A stretch of DNA of 64,000 bases, from contig NZ_JABFHF010000003.1 in assembly GCF_015476655.1 (NCBI RefSeq), positions 62,001-126,000 on the forward strand, written 5' to 3'. The translations under genes and the position numbers were made by a program. This DNA comes from Aquiflexum lacus (GTDB lineage: Bacteria > Bacteroidota > Bacteroidia > Cytophagales > Cyclobacteriaceae). The notes below the pieces were generated by a model that did no database searches, was not told where the DNA came from, and saw only the letters and a list, made by a program, of their open reading frames with translations. This document shows, in pieces, positions 35,160 through 43,835 of this stretch. Positions within the stretch are counted from its first letter, which is position 1. Each line of letters starts with the position of its first letter.

Positions 35160-35985
35160 GGAATTTTAGAATTTAGAATTTAGAATTTAGATTTAAGAAT
35201 CAAGAGACAAGAACCAAGAGACGAGAGACGAGAGCCGAGAACCGAGAGATTAGAGTTAAGTGGCTAGAAAAAAGAGCCAAGAACCAAGGGAGGTTAAATG
35301 CCAATAGCGATCCATCAAAACAAGGACAGCTAATTAAAAAAACTTATCCTTTTCACCTCGAGTTACCAACATTATTAAAAATGCTCAGAATAGGCAATGA
35401 CATCAGGTTACTCGTCATCCCGGGTCCCTAACATTTTGAAAATGTTCAGAAAAGAAATGACATCCTAGTGGGCCGCAGACCTCTCCTGACGTCGAGGTGA
35501 CAAGGCAAAGTTCTTTAATAGATTTGAATGCTATTTGTAGTTCTAAACCATCAATTTTCAAGTATGTCATTGGTAGGGCACGAGGGAGCTCCAGCGGTAC
35601 AATTAGACAGTTGAATAACTTGAAAAAACTTAACCCATTTGGTCAAAACCAACCTTTCCAAGAACCTCGGGAGATGCTTCTCCACGATAGCTATCGGGAT
35701 CAGCATGACGGACGCTTCGATTTATTTCATTTTTGCGATAGGAGAGGTCTGGAAACCTTAATACAGGAGCAAAAGATTTCTTCCGCCACGGCCAGGCTTC
35801 TACGTTCCTGCCACGGCAGGCTGGCGAAATGACAAGGAAAAGCCCTTTTCAACAATTGATCCAATAAAAGTTTTCAATATTATATCAACAAAGGTTGTCT
35901 TGTTTCCCCGATACTCGGGACAGGCTTTGTCTCTTGGTTCTTGTCTCTCGCTTCTCGCTTCTAGTTTCTCGCTTCTATCACCAAC
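35160..35985. repeat. Composite dispersed-repeat region, copy B
   Basis: About 830 bp with no credible gene. The left end has tandem gaatttaga units and a degenerate agaaccaagagac tract; the right end holds the same tract inverted. A perfect 20-base inverted repeat joins 35203-35222 and 35929-35948. Inside, 35294-35361 aligns with 61301-61367, and 35800-35835 aligns with 31650-31685. An open frame at 35497-35832 is made only of such repeat sequence. Confidence 0.65.
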
Positions 35986-35992
35986 GCTTCTA

Positions 35993-36898
35993 TCACCAAA
36001 CCCCTCTCACCTTCATCTGAAGTGTGTACACTGAGCCCATTGCCGTGATGAAAAGTGTTTTACGTTCTGCGCCGCCGAAGACCACGTTTGAGGTCCAGTT
36101 TTCTTCTATGGGAATATGGGCTATCTGAACTCCTTTTTGATTGAAAACCGTAACCCCCTTGCCTGTCAGATAGACATTCCCCCTGTTGTCTATGGTCATT
36201 CCATCAGAACCCATTTCCACAAAGAGTTTTTTATTGGTAAGATATCCATCTTCCTCAATGTTATAAACATAAGTTTTGTTGGCACCAATATCAGCGACAT
36301 AAAGTTTTTTGCCGTCATAGGTTCCAACCACCCCGTTTGGTTTGACTAAGGTTTCGTCTACCCTGAAAAACTGTATTTTGTCAGCAGAAAGAAAATACAG
36401 ATGCTCTCCATCTTGTTGCATTTCAGGATCTCTTTCCCAATAAGGTCTTTTGTACAAAGGATCTGTGATGTACATCCCTCCATAAGGAGAAATCCAAAGG
36501 TCGTTGGGACCATTTAATTTTTTGCCCTGAAAGCTCTCGATCAGGACTTCGATATTTCCTTTTTCATCTATAGACACCACTTGATTATCCAAATCAGCAC
36601 AAGTGATCAGGTTTTTATTTCTGTCAAAATACATCCCGTTGGACCTGCTTGATTCTTCCATGAAAACACTTACCTCGTTTCTTGTTGCAGACCATTTGAT
36701 GATTTTATTATTGGGCTGATCAGTGAAAAAGACATCTCCATTTAGATGTACAGCAGGACCTTCTGTGAATGAATAGCCGTCTCCTACTTTTACCAATTCA
36801 GCTTTTTTGGCTACAATTGATTTTTTGTCAACGATCTGTGCTTGGATGAACAATGGAGTCAAAATTGAAATTAAACAAAGGCAGATTGATTTTTTCAT
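35993..36898 (-). CDS. SMP-30/gluconolactonase-family beta-propeller, exported
   Basis: A 301-residue protein with a signal peptide (residues 1-20, ending FIQAQ) and a six-bladed propeller of the SMP-30/gluconolactonase/LRE type. Diagnostic blocks are YSFTEGPA (metal-ligand Glu), KLNGPNDLW (Asn ligand), GSDGMTIDNRGN (Asp ligand) and SNVVFGG. These enzymes hydrolyse sugar lactones with a divalent metal; here the enzyme would act in the periplasm. It starts 18 bp after the stop of the upstream exonuclease-like gene, so they may share a transcript. Confidence 0.88.
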   Translation of the reverse strand: MKKSICLCLISILTPLFIQAQIVDKKSIVAKKAELVKVGDGYSFTEGPAVHLNGDVFFTDQPNNKIIKWSATRNEVSVFMEESSRSNGMYFDRNKNLITCADLDNQVVSIDEKGNIEVLIESFQGKKLNGPNDLWISPYGGMYITDPLYKRPYWERDPEMQQDGEHLYFLSADKIQFFRVDETLVKPNGVVGTYDGKKLYVADIGANKTYVYNIEEDGYLTNKKLFVEMGSDGMTIDNRGNVYLTGKGVTVFNQKGVQIAHIPIEENWTSNVVFGGAERKTLFITAMGSVYTLQMKVRGVW

Positions 36899-36916
36899 TT
36901 TTTCAATATAATTGGT

Positions 36917-37873
36917 TTATCGTGTTAGAAATTCAGCCCAAAGTGGAAAATGGTCCGAAATCCTGTAAGAAAGCTGAGAGAGACTATAATTCCTATTTTT
37001 TAAGACTTTATTTCTAAAATCCACAATACCACCCTTGGTGTATTTGAGGCATATATTGTCTTCAAACCATGCAATTTGGTCATAAAATGAATAAGTCTTT
37101 TTAAAAATGGTTCTGTCGATTTCCTGCAGGTCATCAGGGACATAGAGGCCCGATGAGACAAATGCTTCATAGGTGGGATCTCCGTTTTTGACAACATTAA
37201 AATCTCCTAAAGTGATCAAGCTGTGGCTCCAAGAGTTAAGTTCCTTGGCCCACTTGGAAATCCAATCTGCTATGGCCTGAATTTCAGCAATCCTATCAGG
37301 CGATTTTGTTCCAAAAAGTACATGAAGCGTCAATAAAACAAAAGTATTTCCTGCGACCTGAAAACTGACCCCATATGGTGTTCTTGCAAATTGTCTCTGT
37401 AACGCATCCGATTGGATAGCTTTGTTTTTCTCCAGAACATCATCAGGGATGACGATCTCACAGGCTAGACCGGAGAGTTTTACTTTCCTATTGTCAAATA
37501 TAAATGCCAACCTTTCATCATTGCCTTTTGAACCGGCTGTGACATCGGTCATCAAAAAACTCCAATCAGGCCCCAGAAGCTGCATGGTTTCTCTGAGGGC
37601 TTTGATGTTGCCCCTTACCTCTTGTACAGCAATGATGTCAAATCTTTTAATAATCTCTACTATGCACAACAAAGAATGGCAGTCTCTTTTGGGCGATTGC
37701 TCGTCGGAAGCCTCCCAATCCATGGTTAATCCACCAAAAATCCGAATATTCCAAGTACATATCAGGACATTTTTGTCCAGTTTTTTTGCAGGAATCAGAT
37801 CATCCAGAAATTCGCTGAATTCTTTGATTTCATTTTCTACTTCTTTTGGGGGAGTTTTAAATTCAATTTCCAT
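36917..37873 (-). CDS. Endonuclease/exonuclease/phosphatase family protein (cytoplasmic)
   Basis: A 318-residue protein without a signal peptide. The DNase I-like fold is marked by CTWNIRIFGG (Asn), AVQEVRGN (Glu), LLTLHVLFG, ITLGDFNV (Asp-Asn) and RISDHFPLWAEF (Asp-His), in the usual order. It should be a metal-dependent phosphodiesterase acting on DNA or another phosphoester. It is upstream of the SMP-30-like gene in a likely two-gene unit and unrelated in arrangement to the secreted nuclease at 15795-20294. Confidence 0.85.
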   Translation of the reverse strand: MEIEFKTPPKEVENEIKEFSEFLDDLIPAKKLDKNVLICTWNIRIFGGLTMDWEASDEQSPKRDCHSLLCIVEIIKRFDIIAVQEVRGNIKALRETMQLLGPDWSFLMTDVTAGSKGNDERLAFIFDNRKVKLSGLACEIVIPDDVLEKNKAIQSDALQRQFARTPYGVSFQVAGNTFVLLTLHVLFGTKSPDRIAEIQAIADWISKWAKELNSWSHSLITLGDFNVVKNGDPTYEAFVSSGLYVPDDLQEIDRTIFKKTYSFYDQIAWFEDNICLKYTKGGIVDFRNKVLKNRNYSLSQLSYRISDHFPLWAEFLTR

Positions 37874-37954
37874 ATTTGAGTCGAAAAGAGTTGAACAAAT
37901 GATTTGAAAACAATAAAGGCTTCTTATTTTTGATGATACCCAATTTAATCCTTT

Positions 37955-39511
37955 ATGAGCAATATGCAGAACAAATCGAAAACCTTTTTGGATAGATTTT
38001 TGGATTTTATTGAAAAGGCAGGAAACAAGCTACCTGATCCGGCCATTTTGTTTTTGATGCTGATGTTGCTGACTTGGGTTTTATCGGCAATGCTTTCCCC
38101 TATAGATTTTGGTGCAGTGGATCCCAGGACCGGAGGGGAATTAAGGGTGCAGAATCTCCTGACAGGCCGACAGTTTGCTTCTTTTCTGGCCAATATGACT
38201 GGAGTCTTTATCAACTTTCCACCCTTGGGAGTGGTGCTTTTGGCGATGTTGGGAGTGGGAGTAGCCGAACATTCAGGATTTATCAATGCAGGATTAAAGT
38301 TTTTGTTGGGAGTTACTCCAACGATATTGCTAACCCCGATTTTGGTCTTGGTGGCAATTGTCAGCCATACCGCTGCTGATGCAGGATATGTATTGGTCAT
38401 CCCATTGGGAGGTGTGATTTTTTATGCAGCGGGTCGACATCCTTTGGCAGGCATAGCAGCGGCGTTTGCAGGGGTCTCCGGTGGATTCAGTGCCAACTTT
38501 ATTCCTTCCAGCATAGATCCTTTGATACAGAGTTTCACACAATCCGCTGCCCAGATTTTGGATGCAGATATTTCCCTAAACCCACTCAATAATATTTACT
38601 TCACAGGTTTATCGAGTGTGGTGGTGATCAGTGTTGTCTGGTATTTGACGGACAGGGTCATCGAACCAAGGTTGAATAAAAATGTGATGGTGGATGAAAA
38701 CATGGATGACATCCCCAAAATGGAAACTCTGAATTCCAGAGAAAAGAAAGCCTTCTGGATTGCATTTATGACCATGATGGTCAGTTTTGCAGCCTTGTTT
38801 TTTTGGGCTTATCCCCAGGATTCTGCCTTAAGGGATCCCGTTGGTGAAATTACTTCTAGGGATGCACCTTTGATGAGGTCCATTGTTCCCTTGATATTTA
38901 TCTTATTTTGGATACCTGGATTGGTTTATGGATTTGCCTCGGGTACCTATAAAAGCATGAAGGACATGGTCGCTTCGATGAGTAAGGCAATGGGCAGTAT
39001 GGCATATTATATTGTGATGGCATTTTTCTGTGCCTTGTTTATTGATGCCTTTGGGAAATCAAATATCGGAGCTTTGACGGCATTGAAAGGTGCAAACTTC
39101 CTTCAGGCACTTGATTTACCTGCTCAAATTACCATTGTAGGAATAGTGCTGTTGACAGCTTTTGTCAATCTTTTGGTAGGATCAGCTTCCGCCAAGTGGG
39201 CATTGATCAGTCCGATCTTTGTTCCGATGTTGATGCAATTGGGGATATCGCCCGATTTGACGCAGGCGGCTTATAGGGTAGGGGATTCTGTATCCAATAT
39301 CATCACACCTTTGCTACCTTACTTTCCTTTGATTGTGGTTTTCTGTCAGCGATATGTCAAAACTACTGGAATCGGGACTTTAGTTTCGATGATGATTCCG
39401 TATTCGCTTGCCTTGTTGGTCATTTGGACTTCGTTTTTGTTGCTTTATTGGACTTTGGGCATACCCTTGGGGTTGCAAAGTACTTATGAATATTTGATGG
39501 TAAGGCCTTAA
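37955..39511 (+). CDS. AbgT-family transporter
   Basis: A 518-residue integral membrane protein with about 12 hydrophobic segments. The N-terminus NKLPDPAILFL and the sequence SHTAADAGYVLVIPLGG are typical of the AbgT family (p-aminobenzoyl-glutamate transporters), as are GGFSANFIPSSIDPLIQ and the second-half LVGSASAKWALISPIFVPM. Family members import aminobenzoyl-glutamate or export sulfonamide-type antimetabolites using the proton gradient. A start three codons later (MQNKSK) is equally possible. It stands alone. Confidence 0.92.
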   Translation: MSNMQNKSKTFLDRFLDFIEKAGNKLPDPAILFLMLMLLTWVLSAMLSPIDFGAVDPRTGGELRVQNLLTGRQFASFLANMTGVFINFPPLGVVLLAMLGVGVAEHSGFINAGLKFLLGVTPTILLTPILVLVAIVSHTAADAGYVLVIPLGGVIFYAAGRHPLAGIAAAFAGVSGGFSANFIPSSIDPLIQSFTQSAAQILDADISLNPLNNIYFTGLSSVVVISVVWYLTDRVIEPRLNKNVMVDENMDDIPKMETLNSREKKAFWIAFMTMMVSFAALFFWAYPQDSALRDPVGEITSRDAPLMRSIVPLIFILFWIPGLVYGFASGTYKSMKDMVASMSKAMGSMAYYIVMAFFCALFIDAFGKSNIGALTALKGANFLQALDLPAQITIVGIVLLTAFVNLLVGSASAKWALISPIFVPMLMQLGISPDLTQAAYRVGDSVSNIITPLLPYFPLIVVFCQRYVKTTGIGTLVSMMIPYSLALLVIWTSFLLLYWTLGIPLGLQSTYEYLMVRP

Positions 39512-39539
39512 GGAACTTAAATCAGAAAGTTGATTTTGG

Positions 39540-40010
39540 AACACAAAACGTCTTCGTAGATTTTTTTTATGTTCTTTTCAGTGAGTGACATTCTCTGCAT
39601 TTTTCTTCCATCAATTCTCTTACTTTTTGTCATGATACAAAAAGTAACAAAAAAATCTAGACAATGGAATCCTATCCACGCGCAAGGCCTGTGCTGGCCC
39701 GGTCCATTGTCTTCCTGCCCGCGACCCTACCAAATTAAGGCTATTTTTTAAATTAAAGTTTTATAGAAGCAGCCCTGTAGGGGCTTGATATCCGTAGCCC
39801 CGGGCACAAGGTGCTACGTGATATATTTCGGCTTCTACCAAGCTCCAAGCACCGTCGCCCGGGGTATGAAGGCAACGAGAGAGTAAATTTCGGTCACAGA
39901 GTCTATTTTGGAATATAAACCCTATTCACCGAAATGTGGAACGCAAAGTCTATTGAAATGAGTTTTATTTGACATCTTTTTCAGTGAGGACATTCTCTTT
40001 ATATTTCTTC
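39540..40010. repeat. Dispersed-repeat element with related ends
   Basis: No credible gene in about 470 bp. The segment cagtgagtgacattctct...tttcttcc (about 39578-39606) reappears imperfectly as cagtgaggacattctct...tttcttcc (about 39983-40008), so related sequence flanks a central block rich in GC (39770-39870, with CCCTGTAGGGGC and CCCGGGC). The open frame at 39569-39751 contains a motif (FVMIQKVTKKSR) that looks like translated repeat, not a protein. Confidence 0.5.
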
Positions 40011-40011
40011 C

Positions 40012-40797
40012 CTACAAATACCTCAAAAAAGCCTCCGGATTATTCAGAAAGTTTTTCATGATGGTAAAGTGTTCTGTTTCATCAAATCTGACTTTTTGAA
40101 TGGTATCAGCGAACTGGTAAATGGTGGCGTTCGGCAGAGTCATTAAAATGGGGGAGTGGGTAGCGATGATAAACTGACATCCATTATTTTCAGCCAGATT
40201 TTTGACCAAGGAAAACAATGCCAATTGCCGCTGTGGAGAAAGTGCCGCTTCAGGTTCATCGATCAGGTAGATTCCTTCAGCTTGTAATCGACCTTGCAAT
40301 ACCTTTAAAAAACCTTCTCCGTGTGAAACTTGCGTTAAATCTCCGTATTTTCTCAACAGTGCCTCTTTTTGACCAAGAACTGCCCCAACTGCCAACTTCA
40401 ATCCTGTTCCACTCAGTCTTTTTTCAAAGTCCACAATATCTCCCTTGAGTTCTTGGTCAAGGTTTTTCAATCTTTTGACAAAGCCGAAGTAATCTTCCGC
40501 CCTGAAAAAGAAGCCTCTATAAGCTTTGTTGGTCCATCTGGTTTTGATGCTTTCCCCGAATTCCTTGATTTCACTCAGCGTCTCATCTGACTCCAAATCA
40601 CTGCTTCCTATAGCAGGGAGATTTAGCTTGATGGCCAAGGCTTTCAATAAGGTAGATTTGCCTGACCCATTTTCTCCAACAAAGACAGTAATAGGACTTT
40701 CAAACTGCATGCTTTCAAAGTTTTTGAAGGCAGGAAGGGAAAATGGAAAGCTTGACCTGGTTCCGGTTGGTAGAGATATATGTTGGAGGAAGTACAT
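40012..40797 (-). CDS. AAA ATPase of the RecF/SMC-like ABC-ATPase type
   Basis: Started at MYFLQHISLP (40797), giving 261 residues; the frame is open 45 codons upstream, but only through repetitive spacer. Walker A is GENGSGKSTLLKAL near residues 48-61, the ABC-signature region and Walker B are GIYLIDEPEAALSP near 183-196, and the H-loop is IIATHSPIL near 222. It resembles stand-alone predicted ATPases of the COG3910 kind, with no membrane or nuclease domain. Such proteins couple ATP binding to DNA or protein remodelling. No partner gene is adjacent, so a role in defence or repair cannot be argued. Confidence 0.8.
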   Translation of the reverse strand: MYFLQHISLPTGTRSSFPFSLPAFKNFESMQFESPITVFVGENGSGKSTLLKALAIKLNLPAIGSSDLESDETLSEIKEFGESIKTRWTNKAYRGFFFRAEDYFGFVKRLKNLDQELKGDIVDFEKRLSGTGLKLAVGAVLGQKEALLRKYGDLTQVSHGEGFLKVLQGRLQAEGIYLIDEPEAALSPQRQLALFSLVKNLAENNGCQFIIATHSPILMTLPNATIYQFADTIQKVRFDETEHFTIMKNFLNNPEAFLRYL

Positions 40798-40802
40798 TTT
40801 TT

Positions 40803-40995
40803 TTAGACTTGAGACGTGAGACGTGAGATTTAAGAACCAAGATGCAAGAACCAAGAACCAAGATGAAAAGCTTGTCCCGAGTATAGAGGAACCAAGATAC
40901 ATGGAGGGAAGTTTTGATTTCGAACGGCTCATTCTGCATGACGGAACCTTTTCTGACTACTAACCTTATACTTGGTACTTTGTACTTAGTACCTA
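40803..40995. repeat. Low-complexity degenerate repeat
   Basis: Units of gagacgtgagacgtgag, aagaaccaagatgcaagaacc and, near 40965-41000, tacttggtactttgtacttagtac. The first type matches the tracts at 35200-35290. It fills the space between the ATPase and the next gene and inflates the ATPase frame at its 5' side. Confidence 0.6.
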
Positions 40996-40999
40996 GTAC

Positions 41000-41899
41000 T
41001 CAATCTTCAACCCTCTCCATCACCACCACTAATTTCCCCAACTTATCAGTATAAGCCATTCTACTGATGTTTTTGTAGCCGGGGACAATGATTTCACCTG
41101 CTTTTCTCCAAGTGTTCTCATTGTGTTTTTTGACGTATAGATCATCTCCTTTACCCATCAGGAGTAAGTTTTTGTTCAGCCATATAAAATCTTCAGCACC
41201 TGCAATGGTGTAACCAAACTCTATTAGCTCTCTTTTTTCAAGGTCAAAGCCCATGATGGCAAAAGCTTTTTCCCCTGCTATTTCTTTGAAATCATTTTTG
41301 TCAACATAGGTGATGATGCTGGTTTTCGGCCTTTTTTTAATAGCCCTTCCTACATTTTCGCTGATGGTAAGCACCTCTGATTTGCTGTAAGGGTAAACCA
41401 ATGTGTTGGGTTGGCCGAGTACAAACATGGCGGCCTTGTTGTCATACCAATCATAATACCCAACAGGTTCGATATCATCATACAATAATTCAGGTTCACC
41501 GAAATTGGTGGGGTAGAGCCAAAGTCTTTGTTTTCCATCATCTTCGACGGTTACTGCCGACACATAAAGCCCACAATCTGTGAGAGAAGGGGAGAATTCA
41601 TTCAGGTCAGGTGTTTTGGTCAGGTTGGTAAATTTGCCTGACTCAAAGTTATAAATGATGATATCATGGTTTCCTTTTTCATCGGCTGCGGAAAAGGCCA
41701 TCTGAATATCATTGATAAAAGCAGGTTGGTTGTCATAAAGAGGCCTGTCTGTTATCAAGAATTCAGTACCTTCAGTAATGGTTAATTTACTGCCGGAAAC
41801 TTTGACATCCACAACAATTAAATCCGTAGAAGTCTGTGAGAAAGCCGATATTTGGAGCAAGAAAAAGGATAAAGCAATCAAGGATTTAATCAGGTTCAT
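41000..41899 (-). CDS. Exported TolB/PD40-like beta-propeller protein
   Basis: A 299-residue protein with a signal peptide (residues 1-21, ending SAFSQ). It contains propeller-like repeats with the PD40 pattern (FINDIQMAFSAADEKGNHD followed by IIIYNFESGKFTNLTKTP, then FSPSLTDCGLYV). No catalytic site is seen. It probably folds as a partial or complete beta-propeller in the periplasm or on the surface, with a binding function. The 3' end merges into low-complexity spacer, the stop codon lying inside a ctagtactcaatc repeat. Confidence 0.65.
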   Translation of the reverse strand: MNLIKSLIALSFFLLQISAFSQTSTDLIVVDVKVSGSKLTITEGTEFLITDRPLYDNQPAFINDIQMAFSAADEKGNHDIIIYNFESGKFTNLTKTPDLNEFSPSLTDCGLYVSAVTVEDDGKQRLWLYPTNFGEPELLYDDIEPVGYYDWYDNKAAMFVLGQPNTLVYPYSKSEVLTISENVGRAIKKRPKTSIITYVDKNDFKEIAGEKAFAIMGFDLEKRELIEFGYTIAGAEDFIWLNKNLLLMGKGDDLYVKKHNENTWRKAGEIIVPGYKNISRMAYTDKLGKLVVVMERVED

Positions 41900-41951
41900 A
41901 AGTAATCATTTCAAATCAAAAACTAAATTACAAAATGGAGGTTAGATTGGT

Positions 41952-43037
41952 GTGGAAAAATTGAGTTTATATACCGACAAGAATTTTAACTATCTGAGAA
42001 ATAGGGTAGATGAATTGGCCGATGAGGCGGTTAAATTGCTGATCAAAAGTCCTGATCTATGTATTGCCATCAACAGTTGGGAAAATTTGCCGGAAGAAAA
42101 TGAGTTGATGCAATTCCCGGAAGCAGCACAAAGTTATTTTCTATCATTTTCCCAAAAACCTGATTTTATCAATCCCAACAAGGTAAAGATTGCCCAGGGC
42201 TTTTTCGACAAGGAATCAAATTTGTATTTGTCCTTATTGGGTTTTTACTCACTTCCTTACTGTTACGCTTTCGCAGATGGTGCACAGGTTTTGATCAGGT
42301 CAAAAAGGATCATTGAAGATATTGGTAGAAGACTTTCAGAAACAGCTCTTTTTTTGTTGGACAGTTTTAGACCGGGAACATTTCTGGATGACAATCAATC
42401 CTTATTGACGATTGCAAAGGTTCGTCTGATCCATGCTTTTAGCAGGTACTTTGTCATTCATTATGCCAAAGATTGGCAGCCTGAATGGGGAATCCCAATC
42501 AATCAGGAAGACCTGATGGGTACCAATCTTGCCTTTAGCTTGATGGTGATGCGTGGGATGGAAAAACTGGACAAATTTCCTGGAACAGAAGTGCATGAAG
42601 CTATTTTGCATTATTGGAAAATCATTGGTCATTATCTGGGCATTGATACAGATTATTGGCCTGAAACAGCCAAGGAGGCTTATGAAATGGAAAAGTTGAT
42701 CCGAAAAAGAAACTTAAAACCATCTGAAGCAGGTGAAATCCTCACTCGCTCATTACTGAGATTTTTTGAAAAGAATATACCCGATCAAAACCTGACTGCT
42801 TTTTCAGAAACAATGGTTGCTTATTTTTTGGGCAAAGAAGCTTCAGAGGCGGTTGGTATATCCCAAAAGGTCAAATTACCCAAAGGTCTGTATGGTTTGA
42901 TTCTGGATTTGAGTTTTGTGCAACAAGGAGGATTGAAATCCAACTATCGGAAAACCCGACAGCAGTTTTTAGCACAGAGCAAGATGAGATTTGGTGAAGA
43001 ACTTACTCTGAATATCCCTGTGATCACCCGTTCATAA
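41952..43037 (+). CDS. MpaB/rubber-oxygenase-like (DUF2236) protein
   Basis: A 361-residue soluble helical protein beginning with GTG at 41952 (an in-frame TAG lies three codons earlier and there is no ATG at the N-terminus). The sequence TIAKVRLIHAFSRYFV and NQEDLMGTNLAFSLMV match the conserved core of the ER-bound oxygenase MpaB/latex-clearing-protein family, including the histidine and the acidic residue of the haem region. Family enzymes are b-type haem oxygenases cleaving isoprenoid chains; whether this one binds haem is an inference. No polymer-degradation genes are nearby. Confidence 0.75.
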   Translation: MEKLSLYTDKNFNYLRNRVDELADEAVKLLIKSPDLCIAINSWENLPEENELMQFPEAAQSYFLSFSQKPDFINPNKVKIAQGFFDKESNLYLSLLGFYSLPYCYAFADGAQVLIRSKRIIEDIGRRLSETALFLLDSFRPGTFLDDNQSLLTIAKVRLIHAFSRYFVIHYAKDWQPEWGIPINQEDLMGTNLAFSLMVMRGMEKLDKFPGTEVHEAILHYWKIIGHYLGIDTDYWPETAKEAYEMEKLIRKRNLKPSEAGEILTRSLLRFFEKNIPDQNLTAFSETMVAYFLGKEASEAVGISQKVKLPKGLYGLILDLSFVQQGGLKSNYRKTRQQFLAQSKMRFGEELTLNIPVITRS

Positions 43038-43117
43038 TCGTACACTTTTTGTCCGTGTTCGGGTCAAGCCTGAATACATAAAACGTTAATTAAGGTTAAA
43101 AACGATGTTTTTGCCTT

Positions 43118-43453
43118 ATGGCATCCTTTTCGTACTTTACTGATCAAATGAAAAAAATCGGTAACATTTTCCAACGCTTTCCCTTGGAACTGATCTTTTG
43201 GATAGGGGCCCTGATAGGAATCCTTCTGATCGATCCTTATGGCGCCCAACACTTCACGCTTTGCCCTTTGGACAACCTTGGTTTCCATTGGTGTCCGGGC
43301 TGTGGATTGGGAAGGGCCATGAGTCTGTTGACCAAAGGGGACATCAAAGCATCATGGTCCATGCATCCGCTGGCGATGTTTGCTTTCGCTGCAATCGGTT
43401 ACCGAATCTTCGAATTGATCAGAAACTTAAAAACTACTAATCACTATGGCTAA
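43118..43453 (+). CDS. DUF2752 small membrane protein
   Basis: A 111-residue protein with two or three hydrophobic segments and the diagnostic cysteine motif LCPLDNLGFHWCPGCGLGRA at about 49-68. A later start (MKKIGN, residue 11) is possible. DUF2752 proteins are common in Bacteroidota; their function is not known. The stop overlaps the next start by 8 bp, so it is translated together with the TM2 protein and the lipoprotein gene. Confidence 0.85.
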   Translation: MASFSYFTDQMKKIGNIFQRFPLELIFWIGALIGILLIDPYGAQHFTLCPLDNLGFHWCPGCGLGRAMSLLTKGDIKASWSMHPLAMFAFAAIGYRIFELIRNLKTTNHYG

Positions 43454-43835
43454 TGTATTGAGACATCTTCCTGAATTGGAAGGAATGGAATTGGGTTACA
43501 TCCAGGGAATTTTGAAAAACATGGATGACGACCAGGCAAATTTGTTTGCACAGGTTTACCGTGCAAGAAGAAAAGACAACCAAATGATATTGATCCTTTG
43601 TTTGTTGGGTTTCTTTGGATTTGCCGGACTGCACAGGTTTGTCCTCGGACAGATAGGATTAGGTATACTTTACTTATTGACCGTCGGTCTTTGTTTTATA
43701 GGTACCATCGTCGATTTGGTCAATTACAAAAGTCTTGCCTACGAATACAACATCAGGGTAGCACATGAAACTTTGAACATGATGTCCAATGGTGGAAGTT
43801 ATGCTCCACATGCAAACACTAATGACAATGTATAA
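43446..43835 (+). CDS. TM2 domain-containing protein
   Basis: A 129-residue protein: a helical N-terminus of about 45 residues, then the TM2 domain (LLGFFGFAGLHRFVLG, two TM helices joined by the conserved short turn, ending IVDLVNY) at about 47-90, and a polar tail. TM2 proteins are membrane proteins of mostly unknown role, frequently next to DUF2752 genes. Both ends overlap neighbours by 8 bp, so all three genes form one tightly coupled operon. Confidence 0.88.
   Translation: MANVLRHLPELEGMELGYIQGILKNMDDDQANLFAQVYRARRKDNQMILILCLLGFFGFAGLHRFVLGQIGLGILYLLTVGLCFIGTIVDLVNYKSLAYEYNIRVAHETLNMMSNGGSYAPHANTNDNV

Noticed and set aside
35497-35832. A 111-codon plus-strand frame in the repeat region
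   Set aside because: It is made of dispersed-repeat sequence shared with other intergenic sites and has no promoter or domain.
39569-39751. A 60-codon plus-strand frame
   Set aside because: It lies in repeat element sequence and resembles translated repeat, not a protein family.
40798-40932. N-terminal extension of the AAA ATPase
   Set aside because: The extra 45 codons translate the degenerate intergenic repeat, and homologous proteins of this type begin close to the Walker A region.
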